64,000 nt of DNA from Antennarius striatus. Taxonomy: Eukaryota > Chordata > Actinopteri > Lophiiformes > Antennariidae. The position numbers and the translations under genes are program-made. Positions 47,611-59,570 of this stretch are shown here, one piece after another. The notes under the pieces are model-generated. The model did not search any database, had not been told where the DNA came from, and was given only the letters and a program-made list of their open reading frames with translations. The number at the start of each line of letters is the position of its first letter. The first letter of the stretch is position 1. The stretch is from assembly GCF_040054535.1 (NCBI RefSeq), contig NC_090785.1:11427001-11491000 (forward strand). Direction: 5' to 3'.

Positions 47611-48142
47611 ACAAATAAAGGGTTATATTTGCAGTTGAGCTGTTAAAAAAAGAAAGAAAGAAAAGCCATAGAGAAAAACATTAAGCACCATCATATGCTG
47701 TTGCAACACAATTTCGCGACGCTGCAAATATTACCAGTGTTTGAAGATGTCAGACACTTGACAACTATTTTCACATGAACTGCACAACAAATCTTGTTAG
47801 TACCGTTCTTCAGCTACCTGAGTGGTTTATCCTGATTAAGTCTATGAAACTATATTTTATTTCTTGTATCGTTTGAAAAGTGACAGCATTCCCTCTCACA
47901 CATTAATGATGTCATTCCTTTATGGATTTAATGGAGTTGGCTATATGTTGAACTAAAGAGTTGAAAAAAATTTGTTTTAAAGAAATTTTCCTCATCGCAA
48001 AAAACATTTAAATCACACAAGAATGATTGACAATACGGCAGTCAAGAAATTAGCTATGAAACAATTTAATAGAAGAGCAGCCAGTTTTCTTGAATAATAA
48101 ATGGATGGTTCAAATAGTTATAATGTCAGCAGCTACTTGTAC

Positions 48143-50551
48143 CTGCAGAGTAGAAGCTGCTGAGTCACTGGTGTCTGTCAGTCCTGTTCCTCTTGGTATG
48201 CTGGACACGATGTATCTGGAGCCCTTTGGCACAGGCTGTCTAACCACCAGCTTTCCTTTCCTGGTCTCTGCCAGAAACAGACTGTACCAGTAGGCATCGT
48301 TGGACACCAGAGTGGAATCTGCGATGGTGGAGTTCCTCTCACTGATCACACTGTTCCTGCAGGGAGGAGCTGCTTTGCTGGCCTTGGGTTTCTGACACTT
48401 CAGCACGATGGTGACCAATATGGTGATCAGCAGGAGAAATGACACCGAACCCAGACCGATGACCAGATACAGGTTCAGGTCTGAAAAGATGTCGTATTGG
48501 AGAGGCACCTCAGTCATGTCAGAGTAGGCCTTCACGGCAGTCTCCACTGTGGACAGCTTGATGGTGACTGTAGCAGAGAGAGCAGGCTCGCCGTTGTCCT
48601 TGGCAACCACAACCAGTTGCAGATGTCGTGGATCTCTGTAACTGAACATCCTCATAGTCCGGATCTCTCCGTTGTATTGGTCCAGACTGAACAAGGTGGC
48701 GTCAGGCACCCGCAGAAACTGGTAGGTAATCCGAGAATTGTGCACAGAGTCCACGTCTAACGCTATCACCTTGGCAACCAGAGAGCCTTTGTCAGTGGAT
48801 CTGGGGATCTTCTCCTCCACCACTGATCCATGCGCACGCCACGGGGAGACAATAACTGGGATGTTGTCATTCTGGTCCACAATAATGATGTGGACGGTCA
48901 CGTTGCTGCTGAGTGGAGGAGAACCAGAGTCTCTGGCCTCGATGTGGAACAGAAACTCCTTCTCGATCTCATAGTCAAAAGTTTTTAGTGCGTAAAGATT
49001 CCCGTTCTCTGGATTGATGGAGAACAGCATGGACATGGAGGTGTTGGCTATCTCCTTCTCCAGGATGAAATAAACTAGATACTGGTTTTCATGGAGGTCG
49101 GGGTCAAAGGCAGAGAGGGAACTGAGCAAGGCCCCAGGAGCGTTATTCTCCATCACACGTATCGTATAAAATGACTGAGGGAACTGTGGAACATTGTCAT
49201 TAACATCCAGCAGTTCTAACGTCATAGTTTCATTGTCAGACAAAGGAGGAGAACCTCTGTCTGTAACAGTGAAAGTGATGTCATATTCTGGAACCTTCTC
49301 GCGGTCTAACGGCTCTGACACCACTAATTCATAATAGTGTTCAGAGGACTCCCTCAGTTTGAAAGGCATGTTGTCTGGAATACGCACATCGACCACTCCA
49401 TTGTCTCCTGAGTCTTTATCACTGACACTAACCACAGCTATCACTGTGTCTATGGATTCATCTTCTTTGATGGGACTTTGAAATGATTTGATTGATATTT
49501 CTGGATGATTATCATTCATATCTGTCACCTGGATTGTCAGTTTACATTGTCCAGATAAAGAATTAGGCCCCTTATCACTTGCAATGACCTCCATTTCATA
49601 CAGCTTCAAATCTTCATAATTTATCATCTCTTTCACTCGGATTTCACCGTTATCTGGATTCAGGGTAAACATCTGCTGGGTTCTCTCTGATGTATACAAA
49701 CTATATGAATACATGATCTCAGAATTAGACCCCTCATCTAAATCAGTAGCGTTTAGTTTAATCACGAGACTTCCAGTCGGAGAGTTTTCCGTCACGTCTA
49801 TGACGTCATGGTCTTTGTCAAATGAAGGGGCGTTGTCGTTCACATCAAGCACGCGAACGATGATGCTGGCTGTACCTGTGCGCGTGGGGACTCCACCGTC
49901 CACAGCAGTCAGAATCAGGTTATGAACAGCCTGCTGCTCTCTGTCCAAAGCTTTTCTTAAAATCAAATCCGCAAACTTTGTTCCGTCTCTTCCCGTTTGG
50001 ATTTCGATAGAAAAATGTTCGCTTGAGCTCAGATGATAATTCTTTACAGAATTCGCTCCAACATCTGGGTCCGCAGCGTGATTCAAAGAGAATCTCTCTC
50101 CAACGGGACTCGACTCAGAGATGTCCAAATGCATTGTTCCTCGACGGAAATGAGGAGCGTTGTCATTAATATCCGTGATTTCCACCTCAATATTGAACAT
50201 TCGTATTGGATTTTCAATTGTGGCGTCTAGTTTAAGTACGCAGTATATCGTTGTCTTGAGAGGACATAAAAACTCTCGGTCTATCGTTTCCAAAATAAAC
50301 AGCTCCCCTGTGTCTTTGTTGATGTCAAGGTATTTTTTGTTGGCGACTACATCTATCCGCATTTTCCTTTCCTTCAGCGTCTTCACATCTAACCTCAAAT
50401 CAGTTGCTAGATTAGCAACGACAGATCCTTCTTCCAATTCTTCAGGAACAGAATAATGGGTGACAGCGATCACGGTACTCATTAGCGCAGAGATGAAGAG
50501 AAAATCAAAAACATACCCTCTCCTGTGTAACAGTCGGTTACGGTGCGCCAT
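48143..50551 (-). CDS. Clustered protocadherin variable exon L (Block II, alpha-like)
   Basis: Complete variable exon of 803 codons. Signal peptide MAHRNRLLHRRGYVFDFLFI, EC1 starting THYSVPEELEEGSVVANLAT, EC linkers [32 protein letters not shown] and VDQNDNIP, then EC6. Membrane segment (LYLVIGLGSVSFLLLITILV) at about 694-719 and an 84-residue tail with YWYSLFLAETRKGK and VRQPVPKGSRYIVSS. It ends STLQ at donor CAG|GTACAA (GT at 48142-48141). The EC1 loop is CX7C (CPLKTTIYC), not CX5C. From late EC1 (about 50.19 kb) to the end it is almost identical to exon M, so the two isoforms differ mainly in the signal peptide and first part of EC1. It is the last Block II exon before the gap. Confidence 0.93.
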
Positions 50552-50744
50552 CCTTACTTCAACAAAGACTTAAATTCTGTTGCGATGCGGACAAAACCGT
50601 CCCAAGGACCACCCAACACAACGATCTCCAAGGAAAACCTCTCCTCAGTGCAGATCAGTGACGTTCCCTCTCATGAATTCTGTCAGTCGTTTCTCCAATA
50701 GAATCTCGCGAGAACGATGAGATCATCAGGACGTGTTTTCATGG

Positions 50745-50759
50745 AGAGCAGCGACCATG
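50745..50759 (-). promoter_or_regulatory. Candidate CGCT-box promoter element of exon L
   Basis: Plus-strand AGAGCAGCGACCATG; the coding strand reads TGGTCGCTGCTCT, with the CGCT core. It is about 200 bp upstream of the start. Position and core agree with the other Block II exons. Confidence 0.5.
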
Positions 50760-51809
50760 TACTCGTGTGTTATAGCGTTTTACATTTTTATAAAACTAAC
50801 AAAAAAATAATCAGAACCACAAATAACTGAACAAATAAGCAAGACGTAAACGGACATAAGCCTTTGCTAATTTCCAGTGATTGTTTCTAAAGGTTTACTC
50901 CCAGTTTGGGAGATGACACTACTAAAAATACGGTGTTTAATTTTTTGTTACCCTCTATAATGCATTTTATGGTATTTATATTTGTTTCGTTTTGTTTCTT
51001 CATTCTTTAATCCTCAATAAAGTTGAAGTGTTTTTAACACTGCACCTGCGTTCTCTCGGCGTCCGCGATTTACGCACGGTGGTCAGCGCGTAAAACCATA
51101 TCAAACATTAGGTATGAAGGGTTCAGGTATTTGTGATTATTAAAGGCGTCGGATTATATAGTGTCAGTGTGCCTAACGTCTTATCAAAGTCCTCCTTCCA
51201 CGACCTAATGTATGCAGACACTTCTTAGCTGATAGAACAAATATTGATAATATTTGGGGGAAATGGGGAATAGTTTGTTTGGCAAAATGCCTTTTGAAGC
51301 TCACACAGTAAGAACCGTATAGAGTAGAAACAAGAAGTGGTGAAAGAAGATTGCAATTTGTTGTCATAACTTTGAGAATCAACAAGTGAGGATATGTTGA
51401 CATTTGAGAAAGTCTTGCGTCCAGAATTCAAAATAAGCTGAAGCAGCATTTACTTAAAAGTATCAAAAGTAAAAGCAATGAATATATAACATGTTCACTT
51501 TCAAAAAAAAGTTACATGATGGAAGAGTCAATGTCTAAAAGATGATCCATGTGGCTTCAAAGGTTTTCTATTGTTCTGATGAGGTTATTTCGGTTCACAT
51601 ATCAATATTGTGTCCTAGATGTAAAGCGATTTAATGTCCACTTTGGGTGTCAACACTGACAATAACATTTGTGAGGTTTGACTCTTTTCCACATGTTCAG
51701 AAAATACAAATTGTATTCACTGTGCATGAGATGCAGGAAGACTACAAATTATGATGTGACAACATGAGAAGAACACTATGATTACAATGACTTCTCTAAG
51801 ATTCTTTAT

Positions 51810-52945
51810 AAGAATCTTAGTACTGAGCACCCTCTTCTTCACTCTGCTAACCCATGACTGCACACCAACTTCCAGCTCCAACCTCTTCATAAAGTTTGCA
51901 GACGACACAACTGTGGTTTGACTCATCAACAACAACGATGAGACAGCCTACAGAAATGACGTGAGCCACCTGGCTATGTGGTGCTAGGACAACAATCTCC
52001 ATCTGAATGTGGAGAAGATGAAGGAGATTGTTGTGGACTTCAGGAGAGCACGCATCCAACATGCTCCAGTAACCATCGACGGTGCTGCAGCGGAATGCAT
52101 CAGCAGCACCAAATTCCTGGGTGTGCACATCTGAGAAGACCTGTCCTGGGACTGCAACAATGCATCGCTGGCCAAAAAAGCCCACCAGCGCCTCTACTTC
52201 CTCCACAAACTGAGGAGAGCAAAAGCCCCACCCCCCATCATGCTCACTTTCTACAGAGACACCATCAAGAGTATCCTGACCAGCTGCATCACTGTGTGGT
52301 ACAGTACCTGCACCGTTTCCTGCCGTAAGACCCTGCAACGCATCGTGAGAGCAGCTGAAAAGATCACTGGTGTCTCTCTCCCTTCCCTCACAGACATTTA
52401 TAACACCCACATCAACTGCAAAGCCATCAGCATTGCAGGTGATCCCACCCACCCCTCTCACAGCTTTTTCAGCCTGCTGCCATCAGGTAGGAGCAGCAGA
52501 GTGTGCGGGCCAGAACCAGCAGGCTCAAGGACAGTTTCTTTCACCAGGCGGTCAGGAGGCTCAACTCCCGCCCTGCTCTGCCCCCTGCCACAACCCTGAA
52601 CTCTTCTCTCACTTTTCCCTGTCCTACCCCCCACCCCCCAGCGCCTGACTACCTCTCTCTCCCCCGTCTAAGGGGGGGGGGGGGAGACGGCGCACACATC
52701 ACTTCCACTATGGGATTAGAAAGTGTATAGAGATGTTTACCATTTCTCGTGTTTTGTCTCATACTGTGTGCTGTACTGTCTGATGTACTGTCTGTTTTGT
52801 CCTGCCTGTATTGTACTGCCTGTGTTACTGTCTGTCTTGTACTGCCTGTTTACCATGGGTAAGAGAGGATTGAAATTTCATCTGTACTGTATGTCCTGCA
52901 TATGTAGTGCACTTGACAATAACGTTGACTTTGACTTTGTACATC
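51810..52945 (+). mobile_element. Degraded LINE fragment, Rex1/CR1-like, 3' end
   Basis: The plus strand encodes FIKFADDTTVV (reverse-transcriptase catalytic FADD), then LHLNVEKMKEIVVDFRRARI, LAKKAHQRLYFLHKLRRAKA, SILTSCITVWYSTCT, and DPTHPSHSFFSLLPSGR, in the order seen in fish CR1/Rex1-type LINE proteins. Premature stops interrupt the frame at about 51920 (TGA after TTVV), 51987 (TAG after AMWC) and 52131 (TGA after LGVHI), and the frame shifts between the LLPSG motif and RTSRLKDSFFHQAVRRLNSR. A 13-base G run lies at 52672-52684 in the 3' untranslated part. The element ends with TTGACTTTGACTTTG, a short tandem tail. The 5' end is missing. Confidence 0.8.
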
Positions 52946-52985
52946 TCTGAGTAATGAATTGAAGTTAATTATTTCCCTCTCATAC

Positions 52986-55394
52986 CTGCAGAGTAGAAGC
53001 TGCTGAGTCACTGGTGTCTGTCAGTCCTGTTCCTCTCGGTATGCTGGACACGATGTATCTGGAGCCCTTTGGCACAGGCTGTCTAACCACCAGCTTTCCT
53101 TTCCTGGTCTCTGCCAGAAACAGACTGTACCAGTAGGCATCGTTGGACACCAGAGTGGAATCTGCGATGGTGGAGTTCCTCTCACTGATCACACTGTTCC
53201 TGCAGGGAGGAGCTGCTTTGCTGGCCTTGGGTTTCTGACACTTCAGCACGATGGTGACCAATATGGTGATCAGCAGGAGAAATGACACCGAGCCCAGACC
53301 GATGACCAGATACAGGTTCAGGTCTGAAAAGATGTCGTATTGGAGAGGCACCTCAGTCATGTCAGAGTAGGCCTTCACAGCAGTCTCCACTGTGGACAGC
53401 TTGATGGTGACTGTAGCAGAGAGAGCAGGCTCGCCGTTGTCCTTGGCAACAACAACCAGTTGCAGATGTCGTGGATCTCTGTAACTGAACATCCTCATAG
53501 TCCGGATCTCTCCGTTGTATTGGTCCAGACTGAACAAAGTGGCGTCAGGCACCCGCAGAAACTGGTAGGTAATCCGAGAGTTGTGCACAGAGTCCACGTC
53601 TAACGCTATCACCTTGGCAACCAGAGAGCCTTTGTCAGTGGATCTGGGGATCTTCTCCTCCACCACTGATCCATGCGCACGCCACGGGGAGACAATAACT
53701 GGGGTGTTGTCATTCTGGTCCACAATAATGATGTGGACGGTCACGTTGCTGCTGAGTGGAGGAGAACCAGAGTCTCTGGCCTCGATGTGGAACAGAAACT
53801 CCTTCTCGATCTCATAGTCAAAGGTTTTTAGTGCGTAAAGATTCCCGTTCTCTGGATTGATGGAGAACAGCATGGACATGGAGGTGTTGGCTATCTCCTT
53901 CTCCAGGATGAAATAAACTAGATACTGGTTTTCATGGAGGTCGGGGTCAAAGGCAGAGAGGGAACTGAGCAAGGCCCCAGGAGCGTTATTCTCCATCACA
54001 CGTATCGTATAAAAAGACTGAGGGAACTGTGGAACATTGTCATTAACATCCAGCAGTTCTAACGTCATAGTTTCATTGTCGGACAAAGGAGGAGAACCTC
54101 TGTCTGTAACAGTGAAAGTGATGTCATATTCTGGAACCTTCTCGCGGTCTAACGGCTCTGACACCACTAATTCATAATAGTGTTCAGAGGACTCCCTCAG
54201 TTTGAAAGGCATGTTGTCTGTGATACGCACATCGACCACTCCATTGTCTCCTGAGTCTTTATCACTGACACTAACCACAGCTATCACTGTGTCTATGGAT
54301 TCATCTTCTTTGATGGGACTTTGAAATGATTTGATTGATATTTCTGGATGATTATCATTCATATCTGTCACCTGGATTGTCAGTTTACATTGTCCAGATA
54401 AAGAATTAGGCCCCTTATCACTTGCAATGACCTCCATTTCATACAGCTTCAAATCTTCATAATTTATCATCTCTTTCACTCGGATTTCACCGTTATCTGG
54501 ATTCAGGGTAAACATCTGCTGGGTTCTCTCTGATGTATACAAACTATATGAATACATGATCTCAGAATTAGACCCCTCATCTAAATCAGTGGCGTTTAGT
54601 TTAATCACGAGACTTCCAGTCGGAGAGTTTTCCGTCACGTCTATGACGTCATGGTCTTTGTCAAATGAAGGGGCGTTGTCGTTCACATCAAGCACGCGAA
54701 CAATGATGCTGGCTGTACCTGTGCGCGTGGGGACTCCACCGTCCACAGCAGTCAGAATCAGGTTATGAACAGCCTGCTGCTCTCTGTCCAAAGCTTTTCT
54801 TAAAATCAAATCCGCAAACTTTGTTCCGTCTCTTCCTGTTTGGATTTCGATAGAAAAATGTTCGCTTGAGCTCAGATGATAATTCTTTACAGAATTCGCT
54901 CCAACATCTGGGTCCGCAGCGTTATTCAAAGAGAATCTCTCTCCAACGGGACTCGACTCAGAGATGTCCAAATGCATTGTTCCTCGACGGAAATGAGGAG
55001 CGTTGTCATTAATATCCGTGATTTCTACCTCAATATTGAACATTCGAATTGGATTTTCAATCGTTGCATCTAGTCTGAGAAAGCATGACGTGGCTGTCTT
55101 CAGGGGACACAGAAACTCTCGGTCGATCCTCTCCAGAATAAACAACTCTCCCGTATCTTTGTTGATGTCAAGGTATTTTTTATTTCCGACAACGTCGACG
55201 CGCATTTTTCTTTTATTCAGGCTTCTGACGTCTAATCCCAAATCAGTTGCTAGATTAGCAACAACAGATCCTTCCTCCATTTCTTCAGGAACAGAATAAT
55301 GGGTGACGGTGAAGACCGTGTTCACGACGGCAGAAACGACGATAAATACTGTCAGGAAGCCTCTCCAGGAAAACTGGCGAATGGGAAGAGCCAT
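52986..55394 (-). CDS. Clustered protocadherin variable exon M (Block II, alpha-like)
   Basis: Complete variable exon of 803 codons. Signal peptide MALPIRQFSWRGFLTVFIVV; EC1 starts THYSVPEEMEEGSVVANLAT. EC linkers [32 protein letters not shown] and VDQNDNTP. EC1 loop CPLKTATSC (CX7C). Membrane segment at about 694-719, tail with YWYSLFLAETRKGK, end STLQ at donor CAG|GTATGA (GT at 52985-52984). Sister of exon L: the DNA is nearly the same from about 55.04 kb downwards, with rare changes such as RIPDN against RITDN in EC4 and NHAADP against NNAADP in EC2. The N-terminal 110 or so residues and the upstream sequence are clearly different. Confidence 0.93.
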
Positions 55395-56363
55395 TGAGGA
55401 TAATCCTGAGATTTGGAACGCGATGTGAAATGGAGAGAAAAAGATTTCTAGAATATACGACGTCGTCGACGGTTTTCAAGCAAAGCGTTTCTTTATGCTG
55501 GTAGCACAGATTTGAGTGTGTTCTACGTTTGGTTGCCGCACCTCGATCGACCAATCGGGAAAATGATGACTTCATCAGTGAGCGATTGTTTTATTTTATT
55601 TTAATTTTTTTGTGCAGAACAGCGACTTGCACAGACTATGATCCTTTTCACCTCCTAATTTTATAAAAATGTCCAGAATTAATAGAAAAAATAAAACGTG
55701 TGAATTTGTCTTTGATTTTCGTCTTGTTTATCATCATGTAAATGGAACATTATTTTTTTTTAACATTTGAATTTCAAGATGAAAAATGACCATCTATTAG
55801 TGCAACGGTTATGAAGGATAACAGACACTTGTTATAGTTTGGCTTTTGATTTTTTTTTTTTTTGCATAACCGATTCCTGTGAGTTCAAAGAATTTCCCCT
55901 GAACGCAGTGAGTGTATATATCACTAGATTTGCTGTATGCAAACAATGAACATTTACTTTGTCATTGGTAAAAACTTGCGTTCTTTGCTTGATTGAGATG
56001 TTTCGGAGAATTTGGATCTTGCAACACAGAGTGCTATTCCGATGCAATAATGATTTTAAATCATGAGTTATTAAATAAAACATTGATAAAAGAAAACCTG
56101 TTGATGGAAATATTTTAGGAGCAACTTTACCTGTTTAAAAAGGATTATAATATTTTCAAGATGACAGGATCCCAACTCAAATAAAATCAAACAAGGGATA
56201 AATAATCTGTTAAAAGTTTCAATATCAGTGAATTTATTTCAAATTTTCCAAAAATTAAAAGAAACGCAATACCTCAAGAATATTGAAAAGTATGACGCTC
56301 TGGATCTAGCAATATTGTGGACACATGTGTCAAATTATATCTCTAACTCGGTGTATTCCATAC
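55395..56363. other. Intergenic interval between exons M and N
   Basis: About 1 kb, AT-rich, with the exon M promoter candidate and poly-T runs. No gene or repeat family is recognised. Confidence 0.65.
55616..55630 (-). promoter_or_regulatory. Candidate CGCT-box promoter element of exon M
   Basis: Plus-strand AGAACAGCGACTTGC; the coding strand has GTCGCTGTTCT. It is about 225 bp upstream of the start. It shares AACAGCG with the elements of exons N and O. Confidence 0.5.
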
Positions 56364-58772
56364 CTGCAGAGTAGAAGCTGCTGAGTCACTGGTGTCTGTC
56401 AGTCCTGTTCCTCTCGGTATGCTGGACACGATGTATCTGGAGCCCTTTGGCACAGGCTGTCTAACCACCAGCTTTCCTTTCCTGGTCTCTGCCAGAAACA
56501 GACTGTACCAGTAGGCATCGTTGGACACCAGAGTGGAATCTGCGATGGTGGAGTTCCTCTCACTGATCACACTGTTCCTGCAGGGAGGAGCTGCTTTGCT
56601 GGCCTTGGGTTTCTGACACTTCAGCACGATGGTGACCAATATGGTGATCAGCAGGAGAAATGACACCGAGCCCAGACCGATGACCAGATACAGGTTCAGG
56701 TCTGAAAAGATGTCGTATTGGAGAGGCACCTCAGTCATGTCAGAGTAGGCCTTCACAGCAGGCTCCACTGTGGACAGCTTGATGGTGACTGTAGCAGAGA
56801 GAGCAGGCTCGCCGTTGTCCTTGGCAACCACAACCAGTTGCAGATGTCGTGGATCTCTGTAACTGAACATCCTCATAGTCCGGATCTCTCCGTTGTATTG
56901 GTCCAGACTGAACAAGGTGGCGTCAGGCACCCGCAGAAACTGGTAGGTAATCCGAGAGTTGTGCACAGAGTCCACGTCTAACGCTATCACCTTGGCAACC
57001 AGAGAGCCTTTGTCAGTGGATCTGGGGATCTTCTCCTCCACCACTGATCCATGCGCACGCCACGGGGAGACAATAACAGGGGTGTTGTCATTCTGGTCCA
57101 CAATAATGATGTGGACGGTCACGTTGCTGCTGAGTGGAGGAGAACCAGAGTCTCTGGCCTCGATGTGGAACAGAAACTCCTTCTCGATCTCATAGTCAAA
57201 AGTTTTTAGTGCGTAAAGATTCCCGTTCTCTGGATTGATGGAGAACAGCATGGACATGGAGGTGTTGGCTATCTCCTTCTCCAGGATGAAATAAACTAGA
57301 TACTGGTTTTCATGGAGGTCAGGGTCAAAGGCAGAGAGGGAACTGAGCAAGGCCCCAGGAGCGTTATTCTCCATCACACGTATCGTATAAAATGACTGAG
57401 GGAACTGTGGAACATTGTCATTAACATCCAGCAGTTCTAACGTCATAGTTTCATTGTCAGACAAAGGAGGAGAACCTCTGTCTGTAACAGTGAAAGTGAT
57501 GTCATATTCTGGAACCTTCTCGCGGTCTAACGGCTCTGACACCACTAATTCATAACAGTTATCAGGGGACTCCCTGAGTTTGAAAGGCATATTGTCTGGA
57601 CTACGAACATCGACAACTCCATTGTCTCCTGAGTCTTTATCACTGACACTAACCACAGCTATCACTGTGTCTAGTTTTATGTTTTCAGCCACTGGACTCT
57701 GAAATGATTTGATTGATAATTCAGGGTGGTTGTCATTCATGTCTTCAACAAGAATTTTTACTGTACATTGTCCTGATAAACTATTGGCTCCATTATCTAC
57801 TGCTATAACTTCCATATCATAAATCCTAAAGTCCTCATAATTTAACATTCCTTTCACAGTAATTTCACCACTGGAGGGATTCAGATTAAATGTTTCCTGA
57901 GTTTTCTCTGATGTATATAAACTGTATGAGTAAGTTATTTCTGAATTGGACCCCTCATCTAAGTCCTTTGCATTGAGGTGAATAACAAGGCTACCCGTTG
58001 GAGAATTTTCCAGTATTTTTATGTTATAAATGTCTTTGTCAAATGTAGGTGAATTATCATTCGTGTCTAAAACACGAACGATGACACTCGCAGTTCCAGA
58101 ACGAGCAGGTGTGCCTCCATCTACAGCAGTGAGGATTAAATTATGAACAGCGCGCTGCTCTCGGTCTAAGGCCTTTGTTAAGATCAGTTCGGCAAATTTT
58201 GACCCGTCTCTTCCCGTCTGAACTTCAATATTAAAATATTCACTTTCACTCAGGTGGTACGTTTTGACTGAATTGCTTCCAACATCAGGATCAACTGCGT
58301 TGCTGAGAGAAAATCTCTCTCCTTTCGGTGTCGCTTCAGAGATGTCTAAATGAATGGCGTCACTCCGAAACCTCGGGGCGTTGTCATTCATGTCCAAAAT
58401 TTCAACTTCAATGTTAAAAATCCGAACTGGATTCTCAAGGAACACCTCCAGTCTGAGATAACAAGATGCTGACGACTTCACAGGACAAATATATTCTCTG
58501 TCAATCTTCTCAACAATGTACAGCTCACCAGTCTCTTTGTTCACGTCCAGATATTTCTTATTAGCGATGATGTCAAGACGCATCTTCCTCTGATTCAGTG
58601 TTTCGACGTCCAGACCCAGATCGTTAGCGAGGTTAGCGACAACCGATCCTTCCTTCATTTCCTCTGGTATTGAATAATGAGTCATTGAAGTCGAAGCATG
58701 ACGGAAGAACGAGAGAAGAAACACGAGCAGCACGTACCTCTGCCAAGACTCCATTGTTACCACGGCCCTCAT
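56364..58772 (-). CDS. Clustered protocadherin variable exon N (Block II, alpha-like)
   Basis: Complete variable exon of 803 codons from MRAVVTMESWQRYV; this start is shared with exon O. ATGs at 58796 (outside the shared sequence) and 58754 (MESWQRY) are alternatives. Signal core VLLVFLLSFF; EC1 starts MTHYSIPEEMKEGSVVANLA. EC linkers LDMNDNAP, LDTNDNSP, EDMNDNHP, LDVNDNVP and VDQNDNTP. EC1 loop CPVKSSASC (CX7C). Membrane segment at about 694-719 and the YWYSLFLAE tail; end STLQ at donor CAG|GTATGG (GT at 56363-56362). EC1-EC3 differ from L and M, but from the start of EC4 it is nearly identical to them. A local change gives VEPAVK where the others have VETAVK next to the membrane. Confidence 0.93.
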
Positions 58773-59018
58773 TGTTGTGCGTCGGTTCACAATCAAATGA
58801 TAAAATTTACGATCCCAGCAATGCAGAACATTACTCAGTATTTTCGAGCCCTAAAATATCCACACGCTTTTAATTCTGTGAGGGGTTTTACTTTCAAACG
58901 AGCATCTGCAGTCTCTGAGGACAGTGTCAGCACCGAGGAGCTGTCCGGACGTGAGAAAGTCTGCGATGCTGACAACGACTCACAATCACAGCGACCAAGA
59001 GCTGGTGTTCTGCTGAGA

Positions 59019-59034
59019 AAACAGCGCCATCCTT
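59019..59034 (-). promoter_or_regulatory. CGCT-box promoter element of exon N
   Basis: Plus-strand AAACAGCGCCATCCTT; the coding strand reads AAGGATGGCGCTGTTT, containing both the CGCT core and a GGCGCTG CTCF-like end. It lies about 250 bp upstream of the start and is conserved with exon O. Confidence 0.6.
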
Positions 59035-59570
59035 TACGTTTTGCCTACTTTTTCTAACGGTTTTGAACACAATGCTGTTAAATGCATTCAACATCATTTA
59101 ATTTTAATATCCGTCCATTTTGCTGAATGTCATCATTCAGTATCAATACCAAATGAAGCCATTAATTGTAGGTTCAAAATTGTTTAACTGCCTCTATAAT
59201 TACAGTTTTGCTCAATGTTAAAGTCACACCTTCCACAGCGTTATTTTTATAAACATTATCTAGATTGTTAAGTATTTGTTTTAGAACGCTCTTACGCTCT
59301 GTGTAAAAGAAGCTTTTATTTTGTAGGACGTATGACGTCACTTTTTCCATTGTATTTTCTAATTGGTATGTAGTCAAGCTGTCATTGTGCTGTGTGACCC
59401 GCTAAAAGTTGTTCAATAAAGATGCCCATGAGAGTCTAAAGAGAGCACCACTGACATCTTCGTTCTTTTGCGCTCCAAGAAGTGATTTCTTCCACCTACA
59501 CGCCTTAACATAGATTTTTACTTTAAAATAGTTACAATAGCATTTTTTTTTAATTGCTGACGTTACCTCC

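Larger units (their letters stand above)
36818..48142. other. Long gap between Block II and Block I without a protocadherin exon
   Basis: 11.3 kb, AT-rich. I looked here on the minus strand for the constant exons expected after an alpha block (sequences like NPDWRYSASLRAG, IIPGSPAIISIRQ, SDFITFGKKEE, a poly-lysine end) and found none. What it holds: the exon K promoter, AAC and CA microsatellites, SINE-like fragments, a short LINE, an RFX site at 38.56 kb, and a YY1/CRE cluster near 41.0 kb. Stretches such as 38.8-40.9, 41.3-43.3 and 43.7-47.3 kb show nothing recognisable. Confidence 0.65.
50552..52985. other. Intergenic interval between exons L and M
   Basis: 2.4 kb. The exon L promoter lies at the low end; a degraded LINE fills about 51.8-52.94 kb. 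The stretch 50.8-51.8 kb is AT-rich with no recognisable feature. Confidence 0.7.

Noticed and set aside
48497-48760. Conserved 87-codon plus-strand frame (MERHLSHVRVGLH...) inside all complete Block II exons
   Set aside because: Antisense shadow of the homogenised EC6 and membrane region.
52240-52730. Plus-strand frames of 75-119 codons in the L-M spacer
   Set aside because: Pieces of the degraded LINE in different frames, not host genes.
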